A stretch of DNA of 62,865 nucleotides from an uncultured Mycoplasmatota bacterium (GTDB lineage Bacteria > Bacillota_I > Bacilli_A > RF39 > UBA660): assembly GCA_900543675.1 (NCBI GenBank), contig UQRY01000004.1, forward strand, positions 1-62,865, read 5' to 3'. The notes under the pieces were generated by a model that had not been told where the DNA came from, ran no database searches, and was given only the letters and a program-made list of their open reading frames with translations. The first letter of the stretch is position 1. Each line of letters opens with the position of its first letter. Below, piece after piece: positions 45,643 through 54,564 of the stretch. The position numbers and the translations under genes are program-made.

Positions 45643-47928
45643 TTACTCTTCATCATCCAACTTTACAAGTACTTCACGAGGCTTACTACCATTAGCAGGA
45701 CCAATAATTCCTCTTTCTTCCAACAAATCGATACATCTAGCTGCTCGGTTATATCCTAAACGAAATCTTCGTTGTAAAAGAGAAGCGCTGGCCTTACCGG
45801 TCGTAATAACAAACTCGACAATCTCATTATATAAAGGATCATCATATTCTTCAGGAGCATCACGCACTTCTTCCATACTTGGATTATCGTTATTACTACT
45901 CTCTCCTAAGTTCATGAAACGTTCATCGTATTGTGCTTTTTGCTGAGCAACTGTATAATCGACAATTTTTTGTAAATCTTCATCGGAAACAAAAGCACCT
46001 TGAACTCTTACTGGCGCATTTTCACCCATCGGTAAAAATAACATATCTCCTTTACCAAGTAATTTTTCTGCTCCTGTTGCATCCAAAATCGTTCTAGAAT
46101 CGATACTACTAGAAACCGCAAAGGAAATACGAGACGGGATATTGGCTTTAACTACTCCGGTAATAACATCCGTAGAAGGTCTTTGCGTCGCTACAATCAA
46201 ATGGATACCAGCAGCACGCGCCATCTGAGTAATTCTCATGATAGAGTCTTCTACTTCTTTACTAGCCACCAACATCAAATCAGCAAGTTCATCGACGATA
46301 ACGACAATATAGAACATATGAGGAATTTTCTCCTCTTCACTTCTTCCTTCATTTTGCTTATCGACCCATTCATTATAAGTCGCAATATTTTTGACCCCTT
46401 TATCACTAAAGATATCATATCTGTCTTCCATTTCCCGAACAATACGTTTTAACGCATCACTCGCTTTCTTAGGATCTGTAACAACCGGAATCAACAAATG
46501 AGGAATCCCATTATACATACTGAGTTCAACTTTTTTTGGATCGACTAGAACCAACTTAACTTCAGTAGGTTTTGTTCTCATCAAAATAGAAGCAATCATG
46601 CAGTTGATACAAACAGATTTACCACTACCCGTTGAACCAGCTACGAGTAAGTGAGGGGTCTTATCAATTTCACAGAAAATACTATTTCCCATAATGTTTT
46701 TACCAAGAGCTACCAACAATTTACTTTTCTCTTTATTCGCAGGAACCGACTCCAAAATTTCTCGTAAACCAACAGGAGTGATAGTATCATTGGCTAATTC
46801 AATTCCTACTGTCGATTTACCAGGAATTGGCGCTTGAATACGAACATCTTTTTTCGCAAGGGCTAAAGAAATTTCCCTACTCAAACTCAAAATTTTATTT
46901 ACTTTAGTCCCTGAAGAAATTTCTAACTCGTATTGAGTAACACTAGGTCCAACATTAACTTCTACTACTTTAGCGATAATATTAAAATCTTTTAATACTT
47001 TTTCTAGTTTCACAATATTCGCTTCAATTACTTCGTTCCCATTAGTATTCTTTGCTTTCTTGGTATGAGGAATCAAAGAAAGTGGTGGAAGTTGATAATG
47101 ATAATTGGTATGATCTTGAATCTTAACAACTGGTTCATTCGGTAATTCATTAGCTCCTGTCTCTGCTTCTGTTACCAAATGACCTAAGTTTCCTTTATCC
47201 TCTACCTCCTTATGTTCATCTTTAATCTTGGTAAGTTCATCGATACTATGAATACGAATCTTATTATCTTCATTAGGTACTTCTTTTAATACTGACGAAT
47301 CATTGACGATAACCCCAGTATCTTCCAAACTAGATTTCTTTTTCTTACGATGAAGTTTTTGAAATGGTTTTTTACATAACCCGATCAAATCAACACCAGT
47401 TAATAAGACAATACTTAAAAGAAGTAAAACTACAGAAACAATATAAGTACCTTCTATCGCAAACAACTTATAAAAGATAATACTAAACGTCGCTCCAATA
47501 ATTCCTGCACCCTTTAATGTAAGTGGAGCACCATTCATGATATTAGAAAAATTGGCTAATAGATTATCGATCGTTGCCTTAAAAACAATCAAAATATCGC
47601 TTGTATTTTCCTTCACATAATTAATATGTCCAAGTACCAAAAGCCCAATAGCAAGTGCATATAACCCCATAAAACGTCCAGTCGCAAAATTAGGTGCTTT
47701 TCTTTTATATACCATGTAACAGCCAACAACAAAAGTAAACAACAACAACACTTGATACCAAGTACCAATTAAAAACATCGCAAAGCTAGCACCTAACTGA
47801 CCAATAAACCCAAGGGGTGTTGGGACAATACTCAAAATAGAGATAATAATTAATACAAGTCCTACTAATTCATTCCAATGTTCAAATTTCTGTTTTGGAC
47901 TTTCTTTTTTCTTTTTTCTTTTTGCCAT
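45643..47928 (-). CDS. ftsK: FtsK/SpoIIIE DNA translocase
   Basis: The 761-residue protein pumps chromosomal DNA through the closing septum. It has four N-terminal membrane helices (~20-185), a linker, the alpha-beta motor with Walker A VAGSTGSGKS and Walker B-type VIVDELADLM, the QMARAAGIHLIVATQRPS block, and a C-terminal gamma winged helix (SLLQRRFRLGYNRAARCI) that reads KOPS/SRS orientation sites. Length fits SpoIIIE. Lying directly after sigE, it may serve both division and forespore DNA packing; by sequence alone the vegetative and sporulation roles cannot be separated. GAGGTG precedes the ATG. Confidence 0.95.
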   Translation of the reverse strand: MAKRKKKKESPKQKFEHWNELVGLVLIIISILSIVPTPLGFIGQLGASFAMFLIGTWYQVLLLFTFVVGCYMVYKRKAPNFATGRFMGLYALAIGLLVLGHINYVKENTSDILIVFKATIDNLLANFSNIMNGAPLTLKGAGIIGATFSIIFYKLFAIEGTYIVSVVLLLLSIVLLTGVDLIGLCKKPFQKLHRKKKKSSLEDTGVIVNDSSVLKEVPNEDNKIRIHSIDELTKIKDEHKEVEDKGNLGHLVTEAETGANELPNEPVVKIQDHTNYHYQLPPLSLIPHTKKAKNTNGNEVIEANIVKLEKVLKDFNIIAKVVEVNVGPSVTQYELEISSGTKVNKILSLSREISLALAKKDVRIQAPIPGKSTVGIELANDTITPVGLREILESVPANKEKSKLLVALGKNIMGNSIFCEIDKTPHLLVAGSTGSGKSVCINCMIASILMRTKPTEVKLVLVDPKKVELSMYNGIPHLLIPVVTDPKKASDALKRIVREMEDRYDIFSDKGVKNIATYNEWVDKQNEGRSEEEKIPHMFYIVVIVDELADLMLVASKEVEDSIMRITQMARAAGIHLIVATQRPSTDVITGVVKANIPSRISFAVSSSIDSRTILDATGAEKLLGKGDMLFLPMGENAPVRVQGAFVSDEDLQKIVDYTVAQQKAQYDERFMNLGESSNNDNPSMEEVRDAPEEYDDPLYNEIVEFVITTGKASASLLQRRFRLGYNRAARCIDLLEERGIIGPANGSKPREVLVKLDDEE

Positions 47929-48005
47929 AATTACACCTCGTCCGATTCTTCTATATATCCATTATAGCGAGTTTTAAGAAAAAAAGAAAGGAGTTAACGT
48001 AAAAT

Positions 48006-48032
48006 CAAAGAAAAAGATAAATTGAATTTATC
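48006..48032 (-). terminator. Terminator after sigE
   Basis: GATAAATT pairs with AATTTATC over a very short loop on the minus strand, followed by TTTTTC. The outer six to seven pairs are usable. Confidence 0.6.
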
Positions 48033-48722
48033 CTAGCACTTCACTAAATTTTTTAATCGCCTAATTACTTTCTTTTCGATCCTAGAGATGTAAGACTGAC
48101 TAATTCCTAGTAATTCGGCAACATCCTTTTGTGTCATTTCTTTATGTCCCATTAATCCATAGCGAAGCATAATAATCTCCTTATCTCTTTTTCCAAGTTT
48201 ATTAATCTCTTCCATCACTAAATTTCTTTCAGTTTCTCGTTCCAAATCTCTCGTGACAATATCAGGATCAGTTCCCAAGATATCCTCCAAATGTAATTCG
48301 TTCCCATCGGCATCAAAACTTAATGATTCATCAAAGCTAATCTCTGTTCGTACTTTCTTATTCTTTCGTAAATACATTAAAATCTCATTGTCAATACACC
48401 GAGAAGCATAAGTCGCTAACTTGATATTTTTATCCATCTGATAAGTCTTAATACCTTTAATTAATCCAATTGTCCCAATACTCACTAAATCTTCTAAATC
48501 TACTTTTGTATTTTCGTACTTCTTAGCCAAAAAGACCACTAACCGCAAATTATGTTCGATCAATTTATCCCGTGCAAACAAATCTCCATCCTTCGCCATC
48601 ACTAAATAATACTCTTCTTCTGCCTTAGATAACGGTTCTGGTAATACATCAGTAGCACCTACATAAAATAAAACATTCGCCCTTTGAAAAATTTCACTAA
48701 GCAACAATAATAACCATAACAC
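48033..48722 (-). CDS. sigE: Sporulation sigma factor SigE (pro-form)
   Basis: This mother-cell sigma factor is made as a precursor and activated by SpoIIGA. The start is GTG 48722, ten bases after GGGAG; the ATG upstream is in another frame and soon hits a stop. Residues 1-~20 (MLWLLLLLSEIFQRANVLFY) are a hydrophobic pro-sequence; VGATDVLPEPLSK then matches the start of mature SigE. Region 2 (NLRLVVFLAKKYE, IGTIGLIKGIKTY, KLATYASRCIDNEILMYLRK) and region 4 (EMTQKDVAELLGISQSYISR) are intact. 229 residues is close to the ~239 in Bacillus. sigG, which follows sigE in Bacillus, is absent here; ftsK follows instead. Confidence 0.95.
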   Translation of the reverse strand: MLWLLLLLSEIFQRANVLFYVGATDVLPEPLSKAEEEYYLVMAKDGDLFARDKLIEHNLRLVVFLAKKYENTKVDLEDLVSIGTIGLIKGIKTYQMDKNIKLATYASRCIDNEILMYLRKNKKVRTEISFDESLSFDADGNELHLEDILGTDPDIVTRDLERETERNLVMEEINKLGKRDKEIIMLRYGLMGHKEMTQKDVAELLGISQSYISRIEKKVIRRLKNLVKC

Positions 48723-48764
48723 TTTTCTTCATCTCCCTTTCTTCATTTTATGTTTTTCTCTTCC

Positions 48765-48797
48765 ATTATAGAAATAAGAATCTTAGAAAACTGTCGA
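48765..48797 (-). promoter_or_regulatory. Spo0A-type promoter of sigE
   Basis: The minus strand has TCGACA (-35-like, 48792-48797), 21 bases, TATAAT (48765-48770). The -35 overlaps TGTCGAA (48792-48798, + strand), a full match to the 0A-box core TGNCGAA. The overlong spacer with a 0A box on the -35 is the layout of the Bacillus spoIIG promoter. Confidence 0.6.
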
Positions 48798-48811
48798 AGA
48801 AACTATCAAAA

Positions 48812-49591
48812 TCAAAAAAGATCTACGTGTAAAATCATAGAAACACCATCTATTTTAAACGGTTCCTGACTAAGTCCAATTAATACCTTTTCCTTTTCTA
48901 TCGTTCCATCGATAATGAGCTTGTCCGCTACTATACAAGGAATAACACCTGTATGATTAAGACCCTCATATGGAGTATAAATCAACTTCGTATTTTTCTT
49001 TATCTTTAATTTAGGATCATAAAGTAATAAAACCGGTCTATGCTTATACGGATCATATAATTTATTTCCTGTATCTAGGTAACCAGTATAGAAATAACTT
49101 TTCCCAAAACAGATCAACTCTACTTGATAATAAGCATGATATGTAGTTTTAAAACTCTTTGCCTGTTTTAGATAACACCATAAAATAATCGGGCTTAAAA
49201 TAAACAATAAAATAAAGTTAATACTAAATCCATTATGAAAAAAGATTAATCCCTGATTCTGATAAGAAAACTCTAGATTTAAATAATAAAGAAATCCCCC
49301 TAAAAGAATACTGATAAAATAAAGATATACAGTATTAGTAAAAAAAGTTTTCCAAGAGAAAAAACCGAAAGTAGCCCATATCATCAAAAAAGAAATCAAT
49401 ACTTTTAATAAGAATAAAGTAACGCTATTTAATGGTAAAAACAAAAAGAAAATACTTAATGCGCCAATCCCACTTCCCAACAAAATAGAGGAAAGTCTTC
49501 GGTTTCGCTTTAATACTAAATTCACCGTTAATAATAGTAAAAAATCAAAACCAAAATTCATAAAAAAAACTAGATCGAGATAAACTTTCAT
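48812..49591 (-). CDS. spoIIGA: Sigma-E processing protease SpoIIGA
   Basis: The start is ATG 49591 (MKVYLDLVFFMNFGFDFLLL), five bases after GAGGTG; this N-terminus is typical of the family. Five hydrophobic helices (~5-150) anchor it in the septal membrane. The cytoplasmic half carries the aspartic-protease motif YLDTGNKLYDP, whose Asp is the expected catalytic residue. It removes the SigE pro-sequence after a signal from the forespore. At 259 residues it is a little shorter than the ~309 in Bacillus. sigE follows 89 bases later. Confidence 0.92.
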   Translation of the reverse strand: MKVYLDLVFFMNFGFDFLLLLTVNLVLKRNRRLSSILLGSGIGALSIFFLFLPLNSVTLFLLKVLISFLMIWATFGFFSWKTFFTNTVYLYFISILLGGFLYYLNLEFSYQNQGLIFFHNGFSINFILLFILSPIILWCYLKQAKSFKTTYHAYYQVELICFGKSYFYTGYLDTGNKLYDPYKHRPVLLLYDPKLKIKKNTKLIYTPYEGLNHTGVIPCIVADKLIIDGTIEKEKVLIGLSQEPFKIDGVSMILHVDLF

Positions 49592-49609
49592 CATCTCACC
49601 TCTAGTTTT

Positions 49610-49642
49610 TTTATAACACTTTAAATCACAGAATTTTGTTGA
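49610..49642 (-). promoter_or_regulatory. Spo0A-type promoter of spoIIGA
   Basis: The minus strand has TCAACA (49637-49642), 21 bases, TATAAA (49610-49615). The -35 overlaps TTTGTTGAA (49635-49643, + strand), one base off the 0A box TTTGTCGAA. It is the same architecture as before sigE. It also overlaps the T-run of the rpmF terminator. Confidence 0.5.
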
Positions 49643-49673
49643 AAAAAGAAAAAGACGCTTATTCAGCATCTTT
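49641..49673 (-). terminator. Terminator after rpmF
   Basis: AAAGATGCT pairs with AGCGTCTTT (one G-U) around a five-base loop on the minus strand, followed by a T-rich tail. It includes the end of rpmF. Confidence 0.75.
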
Positions 49674-49841
49674 ACTTACTACTTCTTTTCCTTTGTAGAA
49701 CCCACATTTAGGACAAGCTCTATGTGGACGAATCATTTCACCACAATTTGGACATTTAGTCGTACCTACTGCTTCTAACGCATTGTGACTTCTTCTCATT
49801 CTCTTTCTTGTTTTAGATACTTTTCTGAATGGTACTGCCAT
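49659..49841 (-). CDS. rpmF: 50S ribosomal protein L32
   Basis: The start is ATG 49841 (MAVPFRKVSKTRKRMRRSH), after GGGAGGGGAG. The 60-residue protein has the N-terminal basic part and a zinc ribbon with CPNCGEMIRPHRACPKCG, the four-cysteine form of L32. It follows the yceD gene by five bases, the normal bacterial pairing. Confidence 0.97.
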   Translation of the reverse strand: MAVPFRKVSKTRKRMRRSHNALEAVGTTKCPNCGEMIRPHRACPKCGFYKGKEVVSKDAE

Positions 49842-49846
49842 GTTTA

Positions 49847-50314
49847 TCACTCCCCTCCCATCATTTTTTTCAAATCATTAAAAGGATTATTCTCTACTTT
49901 TAACTCTTCTTCACTTGTTAATTTCCATCCGTCACCTTGGTATTTACTATAATCATCTACTGTAGTAAACCGTAATGGGACTTCTAACATAATATTTTGC
50001 CATAAAATCTCCGTAATATCAAGAGTATTTTTCATCTTTTCCAGTTTTATTGGCACTTTTTCTAAAACTTCACAAGTAAACGGATATTTTTCTTCCTCTA
50101 AACTAATCGCATCGATTAAAATCATCTCACCAGTCACATTAACTTGAAGATTAAATTCTTCCCCATCAAGTTGTAGTTGCCCTTTGCCTACCACGTTTTG
50201 TAAAGCTTTGATATCGGTATTTTGATAATATTCTTGAGGAATATCTATGGATTGAACAAAATCAAGTTGTTTAACGTTTTCTGTTAACAAAGGAGTTATT
50301 TCTATTTCCATACT
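49847..50314 (-). CDS. YceD/DUF177 family protein (YlbN-like)
   Basis: Start ATG 50314 (MEIEITPLLTEN) follows GGTGGTGAT. The 155-residue acidic protein has the DUF177 pattern: a variable N-terminus, VVGKGQLQLDGEEFNLQVNV, then EEKYPFTCEVLE and a C-terminal region ending DLKKMMGGE. Members are encoded next to rpmF in most bacteria and are linked to 23S rRNA/ribosome assembly; the mechanism is not clear. A typical two-cysteine pair found in some relatives is absent. Confidence 0.9.
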   Translation of the reverse strand, partial: SMEIEITPLLTENVKQLDFVQSIDIPQEYYQNTDIKALQNVVGKGQLQLDGEEFNLQVNVTGEMILIDAISLEEEKYPFTCEVLEKVPIKLEKMKNTLDITEILWQNIMLEVPLRFTTVDDYSKYQGDGWKLTSEEELKVENNPFNDLKKMMGGE

Positions 50315-50419
50315 ATCACCACCGCTCATTCATTATACACTAAGAATAAGTTTTTTTCAAACTTTTTCTAGTCCTTTTTTCTTTTTTCGTGTATGATATA
50401 GCTATCAAGGAGGTATTTT

Positions 50420-51550
50420 ATGAAAAGTGTCGGTATTATTTGCGAATATAATCCCTTTCATAATGGACATCTCTATCACTTACAAAAAGTAAAAGAAATG
50501 TTTCCAAATACACCAATCGTTTTAATTTTATCTGGAAATTTTACCCAAAGAGGAATTCCAAGTATCTTAGATAAATGGGATAAAACAGAAATTGCACTTC
50601 ATTATGGGATTGACTTAGTTATAGAATTACCTTTTTCCTTTGCGACACAAAGTGCCGATATTTTTGCCTATGGAGCGATTCGCCTACTTTCTTTATTACA
50701 AGTAGACTATCTTGTTTTCGGAAGTGAATCGAACAATGTAGATCAATTAACAAAGTTACTTCCCATCGTTAGTAGTACTAAATATCATGAATTAGTCCGC
50801 ACCTATCAAAAACAAGGAAATAATTACCCTACTTCTCTAAATTTAGCTTTAAAAGAATTAGGTGGCATCTCCCTTACAACCCCTAATGATCTACTAGGAT
50901 TTAGCTATATCAAAGAAATTGCCAACCAACACGCTAAAATCACACCAATTACCATTCAAAGAACCAATAATTTTCACGAGATAGAATTAAATCAAAAAAT
51001 TTCTAGTGCGACTAGCATTCGTCATGCGTTAAAAAATAAAGAAGATATCTCTTCCAGTGTACCGGATAAAACCTTAACTTATTTAATAAAAAACGACCAT
51101 AATATCGATCGCTTCTTTCCTTTTTTAAAATATAAACTCTACTCTGATACCGATTTAAGTAGATATCAAACTGTCGATGAAGGAATTGAAAATAGAATTT
51201 TAAAACAAGTAAGTTCCGCTATTAGTTGGGAAGATCTTATAAAAAAAGTCAAAACCAAACGATATACTTATAATAAAATTAGTCGATTACTTACTCATAT
51301 TCTCTGTGGATTTACCAAAGAAATGGCAGCTACAACAAAAGAAATAGAATATATCCGCATCTTAGGATTAAATGAACAAGGAAGAAAATATCTGCATGAG
51401 ATAAAAAAGGAAATTCCTGTTCCCATCATCACCAAATATTATAAAGATCGTTTCCCAGGTTTAACCTTAGAAAGACAAGTAGATTTAATCTATACCTCTA
51501 TTCTAGAAATAGATATACAAAAAGATAAAATTCAAATACATACAAAATAG
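50420..51550 (+). CDS. tmcAL: tRNA(Met) cytidine acetate ligase (YlbM)
   Basis: TmcAL acetylates cytidine 34 of elongator tRNA-Met using acetate and ATP. The 376-residue protein begins with the HIGH-like nucleotidyltransferase motif CEYNPFHNGHLYHL; SGNFTQRG and the SATSIRHAL block are also typical. The ribosome site AAGGAGG lies eight bases before ATG. It is divergent from yceD-rpmF; in Bacillus ylbM is next to the same genes. A TATGAT at 50393-50398 could be its -10. Confidence 0.93.
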   Translation: MKSVGIICEYNPFHNGHLYHLQKVKEMFPNTPIVLILSGNFTQRGIPSILDKWDKTEIALHYGIDLVIELPFSFATQSADIFAYGAIRLLSLLQVDYLVFGSESNNVDQLTKLLPIVSSTKYHELVRTYQKQGNNYPTSLNLALKELGGISLTTPNDLLGFSYIKEIANQHAKITPITIQRTNNFHEIELNQKISSATSIRHALKNKEDISSSVPDKTLTYLIKNDHNIDRFFPFLKYKLYSDTDLSRYQTVDEGIENRILKQVSSAISWEDLIKKVKTKRYTYNKISRLLTHILCGFTKEMAATTKEIEYIRILGLNEQGRKYLHEIKKEIPVPIITKYYKDRFPGLTLERQVDLIYTSILEIDIQKDKIQIHTK

Positions 51551-51575
51551 ACTGACTAGGATGTCTATTTTCTTT
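51544..51575. terminator. Bidirectional terminator after tmcAL
   Basis: AAAATAGAC pairs with GTCTATTTT around a ten-base loop, followed by CTTTTTT on the + strand. It also overlaps the end of the convergent GNAT-like gene. Confidence 0.75.
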
Positions 51576-52071
51576 TTTGTTTATTTTTCTTTTGTCCTAA
51601 ACCATAAACTGCTTCTTTGTTTTGATCAATCTGCTCCAGTTGAAAATGATGACGTTCTAAAAAATCTTGCGTCTTCTGATCAACAACTGGTGGTAAATGC
51701 ATTTTTAATTCAGAAAATGAATAATTAGGAAATACCTGTTCTTCTAACAGTTGAAACACCATATCCCTATAGACAGGATAATCTTCTTGGGGACGCAAAA
51801 CAAATTGAAATACAAGTGGATAATAAATAACCTCATCATAACCTGGTATTCCTAAATAACAATGAGGTAATGACTCTAAATGTAATGCAGCTACTCCGAT
51901 TAAATCCTTTTTTCGATAAATCCCATATAAATCATAGGTTAAGATGAATAGATTAGTAGATTCTTTAATAGAAGAAAAATAATTTTCTTTATCCCAAGTC
52001 ATCATCTGCTGAATAAACATTTCATAATTATCTATTCCTAATTTTATTTTTTTTATAATTAGTTCGTTCAA
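51565..52071 (-). CDS. Putative GNAT-like acetyltransferase (168 residues)
   Basis: Start is probably TTG 52071, eight bases after AAGGG; the GTG at 52080 overlaps that site. The strand/helix pattern fits a GNAT fold: LYGIYRKKDLIGVAAL (beta2-beta3), then LVFQFVLRPQEDYPVYRDMVFQ-type segment (beta4 and the acetyl-CoA helix) and FLERHHFQLEQID (the end of the fold). The R/QxxGxG loop is not obvious, so activity and substrate are unknown. It lies alone between tmcAL and pyk. Confidence 0.6.
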   Translation of the reverse strand: MNELIIKKIKLGIDNYEMFIQQMMTWDKENYFSSIKESTNLFILTYDLYGIYRKKDLIGVAALHLESLPHCYLGIPGYDEVIYYPLVFQFVLRPQEDYPVYRDMVFQLLEEQVFPNYSFSELKMHLPPVVDQKTQDFLERHHFQLEQIDQNKEAVYGLGQKKNKQKRK

Positions 52072-52091
52072 TTTCTTCACCCTTTAGCTAA

Positions 52092-52121
52092 GAACAGAAA
52101 GAAGCCACTAAGTGACTTCTT
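52092..52121 (-). terminator. Possible terminator after pyk
   Basis: AAGAAG and CTTCTT flank a smaller CAC/GTG stem, giving an interrupted hairpin downstream of pyk; the T-run is weak. Confidence 0.45.
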
Positions 52122-52146
52122 GCTTCTTATGATATTTTTGTTTTTA

Positions 52147-53547
52147 CTAAATAATTTCAATCTTCATGAAATTAGTATGTGCATCTTTAGGGAAACCACC
52201 AACGATAGTAATAATATCTCCAGTTTCTAAATTCATTAACTCTTTTGCTGCTTTGATTCCTTCTTGAACAATTGCATCCGTATCAGCACTAAATGGAACA
52301 ACTTTTGGATAAACACCCCATTTTAATGCTAAGCTGCGAGCTACTTTCTCATCAGTTACTGTTGCAACAATCATCGAATTTGGTCTTAATGAAGAAATAT
52401 CCAAAGCAGTCTTTCCTGTTAAAGTAGAAGCAACTACAGCTTTAACTGGTAACTCAATTGTTGAATCTACTGCACAACGAGCGATTGTGTTATGAATTTC
52501 TGTTCCTCTTAATTTATATTCACTTAAGTTATATTTAGTAATTTTTTCAGTCTTTTCACAAATAGAGGTCATCATTTGAATCGTCTCTATTGGATAATTA
52601 CCAATTGTCGTTTCATCACTTGTCATAATCGCATCGCATCCAGCTAAAACAGCATTAGCTACATCGGTTACTTCAGCATTAGTTGGACGAATATTCGTCT
52701 TCATACTATACATCATTTGAGTAGCCATGATAACACCCTTACCATTAGCATGACAAGCATCGATCATCATTTGTTGATATAATGGTAAATTTTCTACTCC
52801 TGTCTCGATTCCTAAATCACCACGGGCAATCATAATATAATCAGATACTTCAACGATTTCTTGAAGATTATCCATTGCATATTGTGTCTCTACTTTAGAA
52901 ATAATTGGCATATTAGGTTTACCAAATTCACTACATAACGCTTTTACAGCAAGAACGTCTTCAGCAGAATTTACAAAAGAAATAGCTAAATAATCTCCAT
53001 CCATATCACAAGCGTATTTAATATCCTCACGATCTTTATCAGAAATGTAAGGTACATTTAACTTAACACCTGGAATACATACTCCACGTCTACTTTTGAT
53101 TGTTCCAGAATTTTGAATTTCACAAGTAATTCCATCTTCTTCTTTAGAAACAACAATTAACTTATAAAAACCATCATCTAAAAGAATAGTATTTCCTACC
53201 GGAATATCTTTTAAAATGCCTTTATAATTGAAAGAAATTCTCTCTTTTGTTCCCAAAACATCTTCTTCGACAATACGAATTGTCTTTCCTGCTTCTAATT
53301 CAATTAAATCATTTTCAAAAGTACAAGTTCTAAGATCTGGTCCTTTCGTATCATATAAAATCGCAATATTGGCACCTAATTCTTTGTTCGCACGTTTTAC
53401 TAATTCTTCATCAAGATGTCTTTCTTCAAGTGTTGCATGAGAAAAATTAATACGAGCAACATTCATTCCAGCTTCAACTAATCCTTTAAACTTTTCCCAA
53501 GGATGAGTAGCAGGTCCAATACTACAAATAATTTTTGTCTTTTTCAT
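52147..53547 (-). CDS. pyk: Pyruvate kinase
   Basis: It catalyses the last step of glycolysis, phosphoenolpyruvate + ADP to pyruvate + ATP. Start ATG 53547 (MKKTKIICSIGPATHP). In the 466 residues: ARINFSHA, YDTKGPDLRT (here DLRT in place of EIRT), ISKVETQYAMDNL (PK signature with catalytic Lys), MIARGDLGIE and MTSDETTIGNYP. The C-terminal allosteric domain is present, but the extra PEP-utiliser-like domain of Bacillus Pyk is missing. Its own promoter separates it from mutM. Confidence 0.95.
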   Translation of the reverse strand: MKKTKIICSIGPATHPWEKFKGLVEAGMNVARINFSHATLEERHLDEELVKRANKELGANIAILYDTKGPDLRTCTFENDLIELEAGKTIRIVEEDVLGTKERISFNYKGILKDIPVGNTILLDDGFYKLIVVSKEEDGITCEIQNSGTIKSRRGVCIPGVKLNVPYISDKDREDIKYACDMDGDYLAISFVNSAEDVLAVKALCSEFGKPNMPIISKVETQYAMDNLQEIVEVSDYIMIARGDLGIETGVENLPLYQQMMIDACHANGKGVIMATQMMYSMKTNIRPTNAEVTDVANAVLAGCDAIMTSDETTIGNYPIETIQMMTSICEKTEKITKYNLSEYKLRGTEIHNTIARCAVDSTIELPVKAVVASTLTGKTALDISSLRPNSMIVATVTDEKVARSLALKWGVYPKVVPFSADTDAIVQEGIKAAKELMNLETGDIITIVGGFPKDAHTNFMKIEII

Positions 53548-53576
53548 TTTATCTATTACTCCTTTCACCAGCATAC

Positions 53577-53605
53577 ATTTTATCATAAATTCTAGCTCGT
53601 TTCAA
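53577..53605 (-). promoter_or_regulatory. SigA-type promoter of pyk
   Basis: The minus strand reads TTGAAA, 17 bases, TAAAAT, ending 30 bases before the ATG at 53547. This intergenic piece also holds a spurious 61-codon frame. Confidence 0.7.
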
Positions 53606-53691
53606 TTTTTTTCTTACATTTCTTAAGTATTTGTTCGTTTTCTCCTCTATAATCATTATTTTTCTACATAATACTAACTTTTTCTCTTGAC

Positions 53692-54534
53692 CTAATTGTA
53701 GTCTTTTATATCTTGCCTCTGACACTCTGGACAATAATAGGTACCACGACCATTCACTTTCATTTTGATAATCTCAGTTCCACATCGCGGACAAGGATTC
53801 CCCGCTTTAGTATGGACATACAAATGATTTTGGAAAAGTCCTGACACCCCTTCTTCCGAAGTAAAACTATGAATTGTAGTTCCCCCTTCTTGAATTGCCT
53901 TATCTAAAGTAATCACTGTATTTTTAATAATGGATTCTAGCTCTTCATCCGTCAAAAGACAAGCAGGTTTAAGGGGATAAATATGAGACAAGAAAAGAAT
54001 CTCATCATCATAAATATTCCCAATTCCCGTAATAATCGATTGATCCAATAAAGCTGTCTTAATCGGTATCTTTTTCTTTTTTAGGTGTTCTTTTAGATAC
54101 TCTACTGTCAAATTTTTATCCCAAGGTTCTAACCCTAACTCAGTAAAAGGAGGCATGGTTAAAATTTTATCTTTAGGGATTAATTTCATCCGTCCAAACT
54201 TTCTAACATCTTGAAAGTGAAGTTCTTCTTCGTCATCGATCGTAAAAACAACATGATGATGTTTTTCTAACGGAACTCTTTTTTCGCGAAAGAAAAACTT
54301 TCCTTCCATTCGTAGATGAACAAGTAAATAATCTTGATCTAACGTAATCACAATCCATTTCCCACGAGTAGTAAACTCATGCATGGTTTGCCCTTTTATT
54401 CGAGTACTAAACTCTTTAGCGCTTGGGTAATCAATAATCGGGTCATAAATCACTTGACAATCCGTAATTTTTCTTCCCTTTAAACGACGTTCTAACTTCT
54501 TAGTTACCGTAATCACTTCTGGTTTTTCTGGCAT
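53692..54534 (-). CDS. mutM: Formamidopyrimidine-DNA glycosylase
   Basis: The enzyme removes oxidised purines such as 8-oxoguanine and nicks the abasic site. The N-terminus MPEKPEV keeps the catalytic Pro2 and Glu3 but has Lys where most have Leu (MPELPEV), a form I associate with Mollicutes-like relatives. LVHLRMEGKFFF carries the beta-hairpin Lys, and the C-terminal zinc finger is CPRCGTEIIKMKVNGRGTYYC-type with a second CPEC pair. 280 residues is usual. It lies 30 bases after polA, the same order as in Bacillus, so it is cotranscribed. Confidence 0.93.
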   Translation of the reverse strand: MPEKPEVITVTKKLERRLKGRKITDCQVIYDPIIDYPSAKEFSTRIKGQTMHEFTTRGKWIVITLDQDYLLVHLRMEGKFFFREKRVPLEKHHHVVFTIDDEEELHFQDVRKFGRMKLIPKDKILTMPPFTELGLEPWDKNLTVEYLKEHLKKKKIPIKTALLDQSIITGIGNIYDDEILFLSHIYPLKPACLLTDEELESIIKNTVITLDKAIQEGGTTIHSFTSEEGVSGLFQNHLYVHTKAGNPCPRCGTEIIKMKVNGRGTYYCPECQRQDIKDYN

Positions 54535-54564
54535 AATAATTCCCCCTAATAAGTATCAAATCCA

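Noticed and set aside
53549..53734. 61-codon minus frame between mutM and pyk
   Set aside because: It overlaps the mutM 3' end and runs through the pyk promoter, has no recognisable features and a poor start.
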